Assembly: GCF_000423005.1 (NCBI RefSeq)
Contig: NZ_AUHD01000001.1
Location: forward strand, 372,001 to 436,000
Reading direction: 5' to 3'
From: Gelidibacter mesophilus DSM 14095
Lineage (GTDB): Bacteria; Bacteroidota; Bacteroidia; Flavobacteriales; Flavobacteriaceae
Length of the DNA stretch: 64,000 nt
Position 1 is the stretch's first letter; every line of letters starts with the position of its first letter. The position numbers and the translations under genes were made by a program. Positions 8,895 through 19,169 of the stretch are shown here, in pieces. A model generated the notes under the pieces. It worked only from the letters and a program-made list of their open reading frames with translations, searched no databases and had not been told where the DNA came from.

Positions 8895-9218
8895 TTGAAA
8901 ATCAATCGCAAACATATAAAACGATTTAAAAATCTGTACGTCATCATTTTTGTGGGATTTGGGATATGGATGTTGTTTTTTGATGCCAATTCCTTTTTGA
9001 TCCATCACGAATTGAATTCAGAAATGGACGATTTGGAGAATGAGCGGGATTTTTTCAAAAAAGAGATCCTAAAAGATAAAAAAGCCATAAAAGCCTTGAG
9101 CACTGAAGAAGGATTGGAACGATTGGCTCGGGAGAAATACTATATGAAAAGGGAGAATGAAGAAATATATATTATCGAATATGAGGATAGTATAAGTAAC
9201 CAAAATGAAAATGACTAA
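8895..9218 (+). CDS. FtsB/DivIC-like septum formation initiator
   Basis: 107 residues with a TTG start right after the udk stop. One membrane helix (about 13-32) is followed by a coiled coil (LNSEMDDLENERDFFKKEI) and the typical tail EGLERLAREKYYMKRENE. Such proteins join the divisome as bitopic coiled-coil partners. It overlaps the start of mutA by 14 bases, so translation is probably coupled. Confidence 0.88.
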   Translation: MKINRKHIKRFKNLYVIIFVGFGIWMLFFDANSFLIHHELNSEMDDLENERDFFKKEILKDKKAIKALSTEEGLERLAREKYYMKRENEEIYIIEYEDSISNQNEND

Positions 9219-10581
9219 AAAGCTATTTGATGATTTTGCTGAAGTGTCTTCCAAACAATGGAAACAACTCATTCAATATGATCTAAAAGGTGCCGATTAT
9301 AATGAAACGCTTATCTGGAAAACCGATGAAGGCATTCATGTCAAACCTTTTTACCATGCGGATAACTTTGAGGCATCTCCGGATGTTTCTGATGCAAAAG
9401 CTACTGAATGGCAAATTTGCCAAACTATTTTCGTGGCGAATGTTGAAAAATCAAATTTTAAAGCGATCAATGCTCTTGAACGCGGGGCGGAAAGCATCAA
9501 GTTCGTTTTGCCTTCTGAAGATGTCAATATCAAAGACCTTTTGGTTAATATCAATTTGACTAAAACCATTATTTTTTTTGAGTGCCATTTCCTGTCAGCT
9601 AAATTTGCTGAACAACTTAACGTCATTCCTGCCAGGGAAAACATTCATCTTCAAACCGATATTATCGGTAATCTTGCAAAATCCGGAAATTGGTTTGAAA
9701 ACCTAAAATCTGACCATTCAGAATTTGAAGCCATTGTTAGGCATACAAATTCATTTACAGTTAATGTTGGACTCTATCAAAATGCAGGTGCCAATATGGT
9801 GCAACAGTTGGCCTACGCTATGGCACAGGCTAATGAGTATTTGAACTTTTTTGATGCCCTGTTTTCTGATGCCGAAAAACGGGCTATAAAAGTCACCTTC
9901 AACGTTTCGGTAGGCACCAATTATTTCTTTGAGATCGCCAAACTTCGCACTTTAAGAAAATTATGGCAGACATTGTCAGAAGCTTTTGGTTATAATACGG
10001 ACTGTTTTATTTTTGTTGACCCAACAAAACGCAATAAGACACTTTACGATTATAATACCAATATGCTGCGGACTACCACAGAATGTATGAGCGCCGTTCT
10101 TGGTGGTGCCAATAGTATCTGTAATTTGCCTTACGATGCCTTTTACCATAAGGACAACGAGTTTGGAGAACGCATTGCAAGAAATCAATTGTTGATCTTA
10201 AAACATGAAAGTTATTTTGACAAGGTGAATAACCCTGCAGATGGCGCTTATTATATAGAAAGTCTAACTGATCAATTAGCGGAAAAGGCTTTGGATCTGT
10301 TTAAGGATATAGAAGCCAATGGTGGTTTTTTATATCAGCTTAAGGAAGGTACCATTCAAAAGAAAATTAAGGAATGTGCCGACAAAGAACAGAGACAGTT
10401 TGATACCGGTAAATTGATATTGTTGGGTACCAATAAACACCCGAACGCTAGTGATACAATGAAGCATGAGTTGGAGTTATATCCTTTTGTTAAAAAGAAT
10501 CCAGTAAAGACCTTGATCGAACCTATTATCGAAAAACGATTGGCGGAGACTGTTGAACAGAAACGATTGGAAGATGAATAG
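9205..10581 (+). CDS. mutA: Methylmalonyl-CoA mutase small subunit, short form
   Basis: 458 residues. It covers the TIM-barrel part of the small subunit ([54 protein letters not shown]). It ends before any cobalamin-like domain, whereas small subunits in propionibacteria carry a degenerate one. The subunit supports the catalytic MutB in converting succinyl-CoA and methylmalonyl-CoA. It overlaps the FtsB-like gene upstream and mutB downstream. Confidence 0.92.
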   Translation: MKMTKKLFDDFAEVSSKQWKQLIQYDLKGADYNETLIWKTDEGIHVKPFYHADNFEASPDVSDAKATEWQICQTIFVANVEKSNFKAINALERGAESIKFVLPSEDVNIKDLLVNINLTKTIIFFECHFLSAKFAEQLNVIPARENIHLQTDIIGNLAKSGNWFENLKSDHSEFEAIVRHTNSFTVNVGLYQNAGANMVQQLAYAMAQANEYLNFFDALFSDAEKRAIKVTFNVSVGTNYFFEIAKLRTLRKLWQTLSEAFGYNTDCFIFVDPTKRNKTLYDYNTNMLRTTTECMSAVLGGANSICNLPYDAFYHKDNEFGERIARNQLLILKHESYFDKVNNPADGAYYIESLTDQLAEKALDLFKDIEANGGFLYQLKEGTIQKKIKECADKEQRQFDTGKLILLGTNKHPNASDTMKHELELYPFVKKNPVKTLIEPIIEKRLAETVEQKRLEDE

Positions 10582-12769
10582 AAAGAATATACAACATATC
10601 ACTTTGGAGAGAAGCCAAAAGGCAAAAGAAGGAAGTTCTTCTGAAGAACAGTACCAACCAAGCACTTTTCTAACTGCCGAAGATATCGAGATAAAAGCGA
10701 CATACTCCAAAGCGGATTTGAATTCCATTGAACATCTCAATTTTATTGCCGGCGTTGCACCAAATCTTCGCGGGCCATACTCCACGATGTATGTGCGCAG
10801 ACCTTGGACCGTCCGTCAATATGCCGGTTTTTCAACCGCTGAAGAAAGTAATGCCTTTTACAGACGGAACTTGGCCGCCGGACAAAAAGGTTTATCGGTA
10901 GCGTTTGATTTGGCCACCCACAGGGGTTATGATTCTGACCATGAACGCGTAGTAGGAGATGTCGGAAAGGCGGGTGTGGCCATTGATTCTGTAGAGGATA
11001 TGAAAATTCTTTTTGATCAGATTCCTTTGGATAAAATGTCAGTTTCTATGACGATGAATGGTGCCGTACTGCCCATTCTAGCGTTTTATATCGTGGCGGC
11101 TGAGGAGCAAGGAGTGAAGCCTGAGTACTTGGAAGGCACTATCCAAAATGATATTTTAAAAGAATTTATGGTGCGGAATACTTATATTTATCCGCCTACA
11201 CCGTCCATGAAGATCATTTCTGATATTTTTGAATATACCAGCAAAAACATGCCAAAATTCAACAGCATCAGTATTTCTGGCTATCATATGCAAGAAGCAG
11301 GAGCAACGTGTGATATTGAATTGGCATATACCCTTGCTGATGGATTGGAATATATCAAAAAAGGACTAGAGGCCGGAATGGATATAGATACCTTTGCGCC
11401 GCGATTATCCTTTTTTTGGGCCATCGGATTGAATCACTTTATGGAAGTCGCCAAGATGCGCGCAGCGCGGATGTTATGGGCGAAAATAGTCCAGCAGTTC
11501 AATCCTAAAAACGATAAATCGCTTTCATTGCGCACCCATAGCCAAACGTCTGGGTGGAGCTTAACTGAGCAAGATCCTTTTAATAACGTAGCGAGAACGA
11601 CCATTGAAGCGGCGGCGGCGGCTTTTGGGGGAACTCAAAGCTTACATACCAATGCCTTAGATGAAGCAATTGCATTGCCTACTGATTTTTCAGCGCGAAT
11701 TGCCAGAAATACACAGTTATTTTTACAAGAAGAGACTCACATAACAAAAACAGTCGATCCATGGGCTGGAAGTTATTATGTGGAAAAATTGACCCATGAT
11801 ATCGCTCAGAAAGCTTGGGAGTTGATAGTTGAAGTTGAAGATCTGGGCGGAATGACAAAAGCTATTGAAGCGGGTATTCCAAAATTGAGAATCGAGGAAG
11901 CTGCAGCACGTAAACAGGCGCGAATAGATTCCGGCCAGGATATTATTGTGGGTGTCAATAGATACAGGCTAGAAAAAGAAGACCCTATTTCAACTTTGGA
12001 AGTCGATAATCAAACGGTGAGACTTTCTCAAATAGAGCGCTTGAATAGAGTAAAGGCTGAGCGAAATTCTGATAACGTTGCAAAAGCACTGTCCAATTTA
12101 ACTGCAGCGGCAAAAAACATTTCCAATTCTAGTATCAATTCCGAGCCTGATTCAACAGATTCCAACCTTGTTGGGAATGAGAATTTACTAGCCTTAGCAG
12201 TCGAAGCAGCTAGAGAACGCGCTACTTTAGGTGAAATTAGTGATGCATTAGAAGTGGCTTTCGGTCGATATAAAGCACAAATTAAATCATTTTCAGGGGT
12301 GTACAGTAAAGAAATTAAAGACGATAGCTCCTTCAAAAGAGCAAGAGAATTGGCTGATAAATTTGCCGAACAAGATGGTCGTCGTCCTAGAATCATGATT
12401 GCAAAAATGGGACAGGACGGGCACGATAGAGGCGCAAAAGTGGTCGCAACAGGATATGCTGATGTTGGGTTTGATGTCGATATTGGTCCGTTATTCCAAA
12501 CACCAAAAGAAGCTGCAAAACAGGCGGTGGAAAATGATGTCCATATCCTTGGAGTTTCATCTTTGGCGGCAGGTCATAAAACCTTGGTGCCGCAGGTTAT
12601 TGAAGAATTGAAAAATTACGGTCGTGAGGACATTATGGTTATTGTAGGTGGCGTTATTCCTAAACAGGATTATCAGTATTTATTTGATGCAGGCGCAATT
12701 GCAGTATTCGGTCCTGGAACGAGAATCAGTGAGGCTGCCATTCAAATTTTGGAGATTTTGCTAGATTGA
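10574..12769 (+). CDS. mutB: Methylmalonyl-CoA mutase large subunit
   Basis: 731 residues from ATG 10574. An upstream TTG at 10553 is in frame but overlaps mutA more. N-terminal substrate domain signatures are [20 protein letters not shown] and [14 protein letters not shown]-like sequence. The C-terminal B12 domain has [13 protein letters not shown] with His617 as the expected cobalt ligand, then SSLAAGH and VGGVIP. It interconverts (R)-methylmalonyl-CoA and succinyl-CoA, linking propionate to the TCA cycle. No meaB chaperone or epimerase gene is adjacent. Confidence 0.97.
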   Translation: MNRKNIQHITLERSQKAKEGSSSEEQYQPSTFLTAEDIEIKATYSKADLNSIEHLNFIAGVAPNLRGPYSTMYVRRPWTVRQYAGFSTAEESNAFYRRNLAAGQKGLSVAFDLATHRGYDSDHERVVGDVGKAGVAIDSVEDMKILFDQIPLDKMSVSMTMNGAVLPILAFYIVAAEEQGVKPEYLEGTIQNDILKEFMVRNTYIYPPTPSMKIISDIFEYTSKNMPKFNSISISGYHMQEAGATCDIELAYTLADGLEYIKKGLEAGMDIDTFAPRLSFFWAIGLNHFMEVAKMRAARMLWAKIVQQFNPKNDKSLSLRTHSQTSGWSLTEQDPFNNVARTTIEAAAAAFGGTQSLHTNALDEAIALPTDFSARIARNTQLFLQEETHITKTVDPWAGSYYVEKLTHDIAQKAWELIVEVEDLGGMTKAIEAGIPKLRIEEAAARKQARIDSGQDIIVGVNRYRLEKEDPISTLEVDNQTVRLSQIERLNRVKAERNSDNVAKALSNLTAAAKNISNSSINSEPDSTDSNLVGNENLLALAVEAARERATLGEISDALEVAFGRYKAQIKSFSGVYSKEIKDDSSFKRARELADKFAEQDGRRPRIMIAKMGQDGHDRGAKVVATGYADVGFDVDIGPLFQTPKEAAKQAVENDVHILGVSSLAAGHKTLVPQVIEELKNYGREDIMVIVGGVIPKQDYQYLFDAGAIAVFGPGTRISEAAIQILEILLD

Positions 12770-12864
12770 TACATTTTTTCAATTCGCTTTCACAATATTT
12801 TTATCGATACTCCTTTTATTTACATGTCATGTTTTATTCATTTTTTGAAAACCAATTCTAAATA

Positions 12865-14427
12865 TTGTTTGACAGAACCTCTTTATTGAAACAAATAGAT
12901 AATAACAAGGATTGGGATGTCATTGTTATTGGAGGTGGTGCTACAGGATTAGGAGTTGCTTTGGATAGCGCGACACGAGGTTACAGCACCTTGCTTTTGG
13001 AACAATCTGACTTTGCCAAAGGAACCTCTAGCAGAAGCACGAAGCTCATTCATGGCGGTGTGCGCTATTTGGCCCAAGGCAATATTGATCTGGTCAAGGA
13101 AGGCTTATACGAAAGAGGTTTGCTGCTAAAGAATGCCTCCCACTTGGTCAATAACCAATCATTTATTCTACCCACCTATAATTGGTGGGATACATTTGTT
13201 TATACGATTAGCCTAAAAACATACGACTTCTTATCCGGAAAATTGAGCTTCGGAAAATCCGTTAGAATATCTAAAAAGGATGCTGCTTTTCGACTTTCGA
13301 CACTTAAAAAAGAACATCTGAAAGGTGGAATTGTCTATCATGATGGCCAATTTGATGATGCACGTCTGGCAATTAATATGGCGCAAACGGCTATCGAGCA
13401 TGGCGCAGCAGTGTTAAATTACTTTGGTGTAACCCAATTGCAAAATGATGTCAAAGGAAAAGTTTATGGCGTTAACGCTGTAGATAACGAATCTCATAAA
13501 GCATATGCGTTTAAGGCTAAAGTGGTCATTAATGCTACAGGCGTATTTGCTGATAACATCCAGCAAATGGATAATAAGGATGCCAAAAATACAGTACGGC
13601 CAAGTCAGGGGATTCACTTGGTTTTGGACCGTTCTTTCTTGCCTGGTAAAGATGCCATTATGATTCCAAAAACGGCAGATGGGAGAGTGCTCTTTTTAGT
13701 GCCTTGGCATAATCGGGTAGTGGTTGGCACAACAGATACGTTGTTGAATAGCCATAGTTTGGAACCAAAACCTTTGGAGACTGAAATTGATTTTGTTTTG
13801 GAAACTGCAAATGCATATTTAAATAAAAAACTTGCGAGATCAAACGTTTTAAGTGTCTTTGCAGGACTAAGGCCTCTGGCTGCTCCTAAAGATGCTTCAG
13901 AAAAAACTAAGGAAATTTCAAGGAGCCACAAAGTTATAGTTTCTGAATCTGGTTTAATAACCATAACTGGAGGTAAGTGGACCACTTATAGAAAGATGGC
14001 CCAAGATACCATTAACAAGGGTATTTCATTAGGAAAATTACCAAATAGGAAGTGTCAAACCAAGCATATTAGTATTCACGGTGCAGGTGGTTCAGCCGAT
14101 GATACGGATCATCTTTATGTTTATGGTACCGATCAAAAACATATTAAACGATTGATAGAAAGGTCTTCAAATTTGGGAGAAAAATTGCACGGACGATTGG
14201 AGTTCCTTAAGGCTGAAGTGGTTTGGGCAGTTCAGAATGAAATGGCAAGAACTGTTGAGGATGTCTTGGCACGACGGGTGCGTATTTTGTTTTTGGATGC
14301 CAAAGCTGCACGAGCCGTGGCACCTGTAGTAGCGGAGATCTTAGCAAGTCATTTAGCAAAAGATGATGCTTGGAAGCAATCGCAAATTGATGAATTCATT
14401 AAATTGACGGCGCAGTATATATTATAA
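12865..14427 (+). CDS. glpD: Aerobic glycerol-3-phosphate dehydrogenase
   Basis: 520 residues with a TTG start. The FAD dinucleotide motif VIGGGATG is at 21-28, then KGTSSRSTKLIHGGVRYLAQ, RPSQGIHLVLD and ITGGKWTTYRKMA, all signatures of GlpD. The C-terminal cap domain is present (MARTVEDVLARR). It oxidises glycerol-3-phosphate to DHAP and feeds electrons to quinone at the membrane. The glycerophosphodiesterase gene follows, matching a lipid-glycerol recycling route. Confidence 0.95.
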   Translation: MFDRTSLLKQIDNNKDWDVIVIGGGATGLGVALDSATRGYSTLLLEQSDFAKGTSSRSTKLIHGGVRYLAQGNIDLVKEGLYERGLLLKNASHLVNNQSFILPTYNWWDTFVYTISLKTYDFLSGKLSFGKSVRISKKDAAFRLSTLKKEHLKGGIVYHDGQFDDARLAINMAQTAIEHGAAVLNYFGVTQLQNDVKGKVYGVNAVDNESHKAYAFKAKVVINATGVFADNIQQMDNKDAKNTVRPSQGIHLVLDRSFLPGKDAIMIPKTADGRVLFLVPWHNRVVVGTTDTLLNSHSLEPKPLETEIDFVLETANAYLNKKLARSNVLSVFAGLRPLAAPKDASEKTKEISRSHKVIVSESGLITITGGKWTTYRKMAQDTINKGISLGKLPNRKCQTKHISIHGAGGSADDTDHLYVYGTDQKHIKRLIERSSNLGEKLHGRLEFLKAEVVWAVQNEMARTVEDVLARRVRILFLDAKAARAVAPVVAEILASHLAKDDAWKQSQIDEFIKLTAQYIL

Positions 14428-14642
14428 TTTGCGCCTGTCTATTTTTAAAATCACATTTCACTATTTCTTTACAATACTGGACTGGTCTTTAGAACAGTCA
14501 CCTATAAAAAATGCCGGTTCATACGTCATTTTGGAAAGTGTTCAGCCTTTATCAACATACGCTTTCATAACGAAAATATAATGCTGACGTTGCCAATTGT
14601 TCTTGGAATTTTCATATTTTTAGAAGCCATAACGTTTTCATC

Positions 14643-15440
14643 ATGCGCTTCATATTCATTGTTTTGTCTTTTATAAGCTTTAATTCCTGTAAATCGACTA
14701 AGGTAGATACTATTGCATTTGCCAAAAACCCCGTCATTGCACACAGAGGCGCCTTTAAGGCTCACAATTTTCCTGAAAATTCTATTGCAGCCTTAAAATA
14801 TGCTATTGAATTAGGTTGTGCTGGTTCAGAATTTGACGTTCGTATGACTTCGGATACTGTGTTGGTCGTAACCCACGATCCGCATTTTAAGGGTTTGATT
14901 ATTGAAGATACACCCTATTCGCAATTGTCCAAACATAAATTGTCCAATGACGAGCCTCTTCCAACTCTGAGAGATTTTCTGATTGCGGGTATGGATAACA
15001 ATAGAAGCACCGGATTAGTTTGCGAAATCAAACCGTCAAAAATGGAAGGTCGGAATGCCATAATGGCGAAAAAAGTTCTAGACCTCGTGAGCGAGCTCAA
15101 AGCAGAAAGTTATATGTCATATTATATTAGTTTTAGTGATGAATTATTAAAGAGAATTATAGAAATAAATCCTAAGGCAAAAACCCAGCTTTTAGATGGC
15201 TCGATGTCTCCTGTTGCCTTAAATGACGTAGGTATTTCTGGTTTGGATTATGCTGCGAATATATATAAAAAGAATCCGGAATGGATTAAGAATACCAAAA
15301 GCCTTAATTTAAAATTGAACGTTTGGACTATTAATAAATCGGATGATATGGATTGGTATTTAAATGAGGGATTCGATTATATTACCACAAATGAACCAGA
15401 ATTATTATTTGAACGCGTCAAAATAAAATTAGCAAAATAG
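14643..15440 (+). CDS. Glycerophosphodiester phosphodiesterase, lipoprotein
   Basis: 265 residues with a lipobox at Cys16 (FNSC). The GDPD core is clear: IAHRGAFKAHNFPENS (His-Arg, Glu-Asn), FDVRMTSDTVLVVTHDP with the catalytic His, then LVCEIKP. Members release glycerol-3-phosphate and an alcohol from glycerophosphodiesters. As an exported lipoprotein it would act in the periplasm or on the surface. It sits 215 bases after glpD, which can use the product. Confidence 0.92.
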   Translation: MRFIFIVLSFISFNSCKSTKVDTIAFAKNPVIAHRGAFKAHNFPENSIAALKYAIELGCAGSEFDVRMTSDTVLVVTHDPHFKGLIIEDTPYSQLSKHKLSNDEPLPTLRDFLIAGMDNNRSTGLVCEIKPSKMEGRNAIMAKKVLDLVSELKAESYMSYYISFSDELLKRIIEINPKAKTQLLDGSMSPVALNDVGISGLDYAANIYKKNPEWIKNTKSLNLKLNVWTINKSDDMDWYLNEGFDYITTNEPELLFERVKIKLAK

Positions 15441-15500
15441 TAGAAAGGATGAATTTTTTGTTTTGGAGACAAATGATTCTTCATTAAAAATAATTGAATT

Positions 15501-16331
15501 ATGAAACGAGCTATAGTTCTGTTTTTTGTGTTTTTGATGGGATACAATGATGTTAAAAGTCAAGAAGTCAGAGTTATGACTTATAATTTACGTCTGGATA
15601 TTGCTTCTGACAATGAAAATGCTTGGCCCCATAGAAAGAGATTTTTAAGTTCCCAAATTTTATTTTTAGAACCTGACATTTTAGGAGTTCAAGAAGCAAG
15701 ACCAAATCAGGTTGCAGATTTAAAAGAAGCCTTACCCTATTATAAGTTTATAGGGAAAGGACGTGATGGCGAGCAAAAAGGAGAACATTCAGGCATTTAT
15801 TACAACAGCAAGAAAGTAAGTGTTGCACAAGAACACACCTTCTGGCTTTCAACAACTCCAGACCAGGTATCCACAGATTGGGACGCTGCTTATCCAAGAG
15901 TTTGCACATTTGGTTTGTTTACATTAAAAGAGAATAACAAGAAAATCTGGGTTTTCAATACCCATCTTGATCATATTGGGGAAGTGGCCAGAAAGGAAGG
16001 AATGAAGCTTATCTTAGCGAAAATTAAAGCGGTGAACACAAAGAATTATCCTGTGCTGATTATGGGAGATTTTAATGTAGAACCAGACTCTGAACTGGTA
16101 ACTAGTTTAAAGCTGCAGTTTTTGGATTCTAGAAATCAGGCGAAGTATGTCTTTGGACCAGAAGGTACGTTTAATGGTTTTAAATATAATGAACCTGTAA
16201 CTCAAAGAATAGATTACATCATGGTTTCAAATCAAATTGAGGTCGAAAAATATGCCGTTCTTTCAAGCGCCATCAATTTGAAATTTCCTTCAGACCATTT
16301 TCCTGTTTTTGTTCAATTTAACTTGAAATAA
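15501..16331 (+). CDS. Secreted endonuclease/exonuclease/phosphatase (EEP) family hydrolase
   Basis: 276 residues with a signal peptide (to about residue 20). EEP catalytic landmarks are VMTYNLRLD, ILGVQEARPNQ (metal Glu), NTHLDHIG, IMGDFNVEPDS and PSDHFPVFV. The fold covers nucleases and phospholipid or sugar phosphatases, so substrate is open. Placement 60 bases after the GDPD lipoprotein hints at phosphodiester or phospholipid breakdown, but this is inference. Confidence 0.85.
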   Translation: MKRAIVLFFVFLMGYNDVKSQEVRVMTYNLRLDIASDNENAWPHRKRFLSSQILFLEPDILGVQEARPNQVADLKEALPYYKFIGKGRDGEQKGEHSGIYYNSKKVSVAQEHTFWLSTTPDQVSTDWDAAYPRVCTFGLFTLKENNKKIWVFNTHLDHIGEVARKEGMKLILAKIKAVNTKNYPVLIMGDFNVEPDSELVTSLKLQFLDSRNQAKYVFGPEGTFNGFKYNEPVTQRIDYIMVSNQIEVEKYAVLSSAINLKFPSDHFPVFVQFNLK

Positions 16332-16343
16332 GATTAACTCGAT

Positions 16344-16808
16344 TTATTCAATGCGTTTATAATTCTCAGAATAAAGTCGATTGCCATCGTCGTCAATTTC
16401 AATTTGGCTGAATTTATCTTTTTCTAATACAAGTTCATAATTGAATTCTTTTTTCTCTTCAATTATTCTGCGCATCATTTCTGATCCGTATTCCAAGGTT
16501 TCATTAAGTTCATTTTCGTGAACGTTATAATTCCCATATCCAAACCATTCACTAGAATCGGACGGTACATTTTTGCTCCACATGACTTTTTTGTCTGTAT
16601 ACATTTTAACTTGCCTAAAACCGTCGTTGGTTCGAAAAGAATCAGTGACTTTATTATCCACATAATTATAATAACCGATCATTTCCCAAGTGCCATTAAG
16701 TTTTAGAGTATGATCTTCTGTCTCCGTTTTGGTCGTTATTTCCGGGTTTTTCTGATTGTTACAAGCGCTGAATGCTATAATCACTATAAATAGAAATGAG
16801 AGTTTCAT
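16344..16808 (-). CDS. Small lipoprotein, lipocalin-like
   Basis: 154 residues with a lipobox at Cys16 (FSAC). The mature part begins with a hydrophilic linker, then LNGTWEMIGYYNYVDNKV and alternating strands that resemble Bacteroidota lipocalin-like domains (a Gly-x-Trp near the start). No catalytic residues. It is convergent with the EEP hydrolase across 12 bases. Function unknown. Confidence 0.6.
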   Translation of the reverse strand: MKLSFLFIVIIAFSACNNQKNPEITTKTETEDHTLKLNGTWEMIGYYNYVDNKVTDSFRTNDGFRQVKMYTDKKVMWSKNVPSDSSEWFGYGNYNVHENELNETLEYGSEMMRRIIEEKKEFNYELVLEKDKFSQIEIDDDGNRLYSENYKRIE

Positions 16809-17003
16809 AAGGTTAAGTTTTTGATTATTATATAATTGTCTTTCTAATTTACAAAAAATAGAGGACTTATCTCATTTAATAATCAATTAACTCGCACATC
16901 TAAAGTGCATTATGATCTCAAACACAGTTTTCATTACCGATTTTAAAGTATGGACGCACCATATTCATTAATTTTAGTTAGCCTGGGACGTCTAGATCCC
17001 AAA

Positions 17004-17156
17004 TTAAAACCATTCAAAGTAAAAGCCCGATATAATGACTCCAATGATTAAAACAACCAAGACAATGGCCACAAACATGGTGGTAGACTTTGTGGTGGCA
17101 TCCTTTTGAAAAATATAATCGTTTGTTTTTTCCTCTTCCTCTTTAATAAAACTCAT
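17004..17156 (-). CDS. 50-residue single-pass membrane protein
   Basis: A 51-codon frame including stop, too short for usual ORF cut-offs. It reads MSFIKEEEEKTNDYIFQKDA, then a polar TTKSTT stretch, then one membrane helix (about 27-47, rich in Val/Ile), ending FYFEWF. The acidic, cytoplasmic-looking N-terminus and single helix suggest a small membrane regulator or anchor. It starts 11 bases after the dehydrogenase stop and is probably in the same transcript. No family recognised. Confidence 0.6.
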   Translation of the reverse strand: MSFIKEEEEKTNDYIFQKDATTKSTTMFVAIVLVVLIIGVIISGFYFEWF

Positions 17157-17167
17157 AAGTTTTTTGT

Positions 17168-18532
17168 TTAGTGGTTAATAAATACTGTTTTCTTGTTTAC
17201 AAATTCGTGAATCCCTTCTTTAGAGAGTTCCCGACCATAGCCTGATGATTTTGTACCACCAAACGGAAGTCGAGCATCAGATTTTACTAATTCGTTCACG
17301 AAATAGGCCCCATCTTCAATGGTGTCAATATAGTTTTGGGCTGTTTCAATAGATTGGGTGAATACCATCGTTCCTAAGCCGTAATTTGTATCGGAGGCCA
17401 TTCTAAAGGCTTCTTCAGAAGTTTTCACCTTCATAATTGGAGCCACTGGCCCGAAGGTTTCTTCTTTAAAAACGGGCATGTCTTTAGTAATGTTTATTAA
17501 TATTGTGGGCTCAAAATAGGCTTTATTTAGTTTGTTGCCAGTAACAACTGTTGCTCCCAACTGGATGGAATCCTCAATCTGCTTTTTCAAAGTTTCTCCT
17601 AGATCAGCTCTCGCCAAAGTGCCTATGGTGGTGTGTTTATCCATCGGGTCTCCAGATTTTAGTGCAGCTACTTTTTCTTTAAACCGTTTTAAAAAATCAT
17701 CGTAAATGTTTTCAGTAACGATAAATCGTTTTGCCGCAATGCAGCTTTGTCCTGCGTTTTGCATTCTGGCATGAACAATGACGTCCATGTATTTGTCTAA
17801 GTCCGCATCATCTAAAACAATACAGGCATTATTTCCACCCAATTCCAAAACCGTTTTCTTGAGGTGCTTTCCAGCGATGGCGGCAATGGATTGACCAGCC
17901 TTCTCACTACCTGTTAATGTGACGGCCTTAATCCTATCATTCGCTATAAGATTTTCCACGGCATCATGGCTGGCGAGGATGGTTGTAAAACAGCCTTTAA
18001 GGAAGCCTGCTTTTTCAAAAAGTTTTTCTATGGCCATGGCGCAACCCGAAACGTTGGCAGCGTGTTTTAAAATAGCCGTATTTCCTGCGGTTAAGGTTGG
18101 GATTGCAAATCGCATGACTTGCCAAAAGGGATAGTTCCATGGCATAATGGCCAAAATTGTGCCCAGCGGATCGTAACTGATAAAACTCTCCGAGGCATCA
18201 GTCTCGATGAGTTCATCAGCTAGAAAATCATCGGCGTTGGTGGCGTAAAAATCACATAAGGTCATGCATTTTTCAATTTCAGCAATGCTTTCTAAATAGG
18301 GCTTGCCCATTTCTTGGGTTATCAGTTTGGCCAAATCCCGTTTATCGTCCTCTAGAATTTGAGCCAGATTCATTAGGAGTCTACAACGCTCCTTAATGGA
18401 TGTTTGTCGCCAGTTGTAAAAGGTGGTATTTGAACACTCCAGGATATCAGACAACTGTTGAGCTGTATGCAGTTTATATTCTTTAATATCTTGATTGTTG
18501 AACGGATTGATAGTTTTAATGGATTTTTTCAT
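17168..18532 (-). CDS. NAD(P)-dependent succinate-semialdehyde-type aldehyde dehydrogenase
   Basis: 454 residues. The ALDH active site is complete: PWN at 131-133, catalytic base Glu230 in LELGGNN, nucleophile Cys264 in GQSC. PLGTILAIMPWNYPFWQVMR and EMGKPYLES place it with the short succinate-semialdehyde dehydrogenases. It would oxidise succinate semialdehyde to succinate; other aldehydes are possible. It is followed by the 50-residue membrane gene. Confidence 0.87.
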   Translation of the reverse strand: MKKSIKTINPFNNQDIKEYKLHTAQQLSDILECSNTTFYNWRQTSIKERCRLLMNLAQILEDDKRDLAKLITQEMGKPYLESIAEIEKCMTLCDFYATNADDFLADELIETDASESFISYDPLGTILAIMPWNYPFWQVMRFAIPTLTAGNTAILKHAANVSGCAMAIEKLFEKAGFLKGCFTTILASHDAVENLIANDRIKAVTLTGSEKAGQSIAAIAGKHLKKTVLELGGNNACIVLDDADLDKYMDVIVHARMQNAGQSCIAAKRFIVTENIYDDFLKRFKEKVAALKSGDPMDKHTTIGTLARADLGETLKKQIEDSIQLGATVVTGNKLNKAYFEPTILINITKDMPVFKEETFGPVAPIMKVKTSEEAFRMASDTNYGLGTMVFTQSIETAQNYIDTIEDGAYFVNELVKSDARLPFGGTKSSGYGRELSKEGIHEFVNKKTVFINH

Positions 18533-18717
18533 AATTAATTACTTTTAATGTTAAATTCGTTATAAATGGCTTTAACATTTAGGATTTCAAGCTTACATTT
18601 GTTATAATGTGAATGAGTTCTTATCGAAAATATAAGAAATATTTTGAGAGCGCAAGTGTTATCGTGTAATAGTCAAAAATTTAATGTTTTGAGACAACCC
18701 TTGTTTGTTTTCTACTA

Positions 18718-18725
18718 TAGTTTTG
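18718..18725 (+). promoter_or_regulatory. Candidate -7 element upstream of ytxH-like gene
   Basis: TAGTTTTG matches TANNTTTG 48 bases before the ATG at 18774. TTG/TTTG words at 18701-18707 are too close and the one ending 18691 is rather far, so the -33 element is unclear. Confidence 0.35.
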
Positions 18726-18773
18726 TTAAGACTCAAAAAATTAATATTAACAATTTAAAATACAACGAATATT

Positions 18774-19160
18774 ATGGGAAATAATAGCAGTAACACACTT
18801 ATTGGCATTTTAGCTGGTACAGCAATTGGCGCAACGTTAGGAATCTTATTTGCACCAGATAAAGGTGTGCATACAAGACAACGAATTTCAGATGAAGCTT
18901 TAGCGGCAAAGGATAGATTTGCTGAAGGAGCCATGGCTGCAAGAGATACTATTTCTGATAAGGCATCTCATTTAGCAGATAGAGCATCTCATTTAAGAGA
19001 TAGTTTTGTAGACTCTGTGCAAGCAAAGAAAATGACATTAGATGAAAAAGTAGAATATATTGTATCTGATGCAAGTCATAAAACTGAAGATGTAATTACT
19101 ACATTGGAAAATAAATTGGCTACTTTGAAAGAAAAAAACAAGAAACTACAAAAATCATAA
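18774..19160 (+). CDS. YtxH domain-containing protein
   Basis: 128 residues. The N-terminal glycine-rich membrane helix (LIGILAGTAIGATLGILFAP) followed by a DKG turn is the YtxH hallmark. The remainder is an Ala/Asp/Lys-rich coiled region with repeated units such as ASHLADRASHLRDS. YtxH proteins are induced in general stress in other bacteria, with unknown biochemistry. It begins a three-gene run with the next two frames (gaps of 9 and 3 bases). Confidence 0.85.
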   Translation: MGNNSSNTLIGILAGTAIGATLGILFAPDKGVHTRQRISDEALAAKDRFAEGAMAARDTISDKASHLADRASHLRDSFVDSVQAKKMTLDEKVEYIVSDASHKTEDVITTLENKLATLKEKNKKLQKS

Positions 19161-19169
19161 TTTTAAAAT

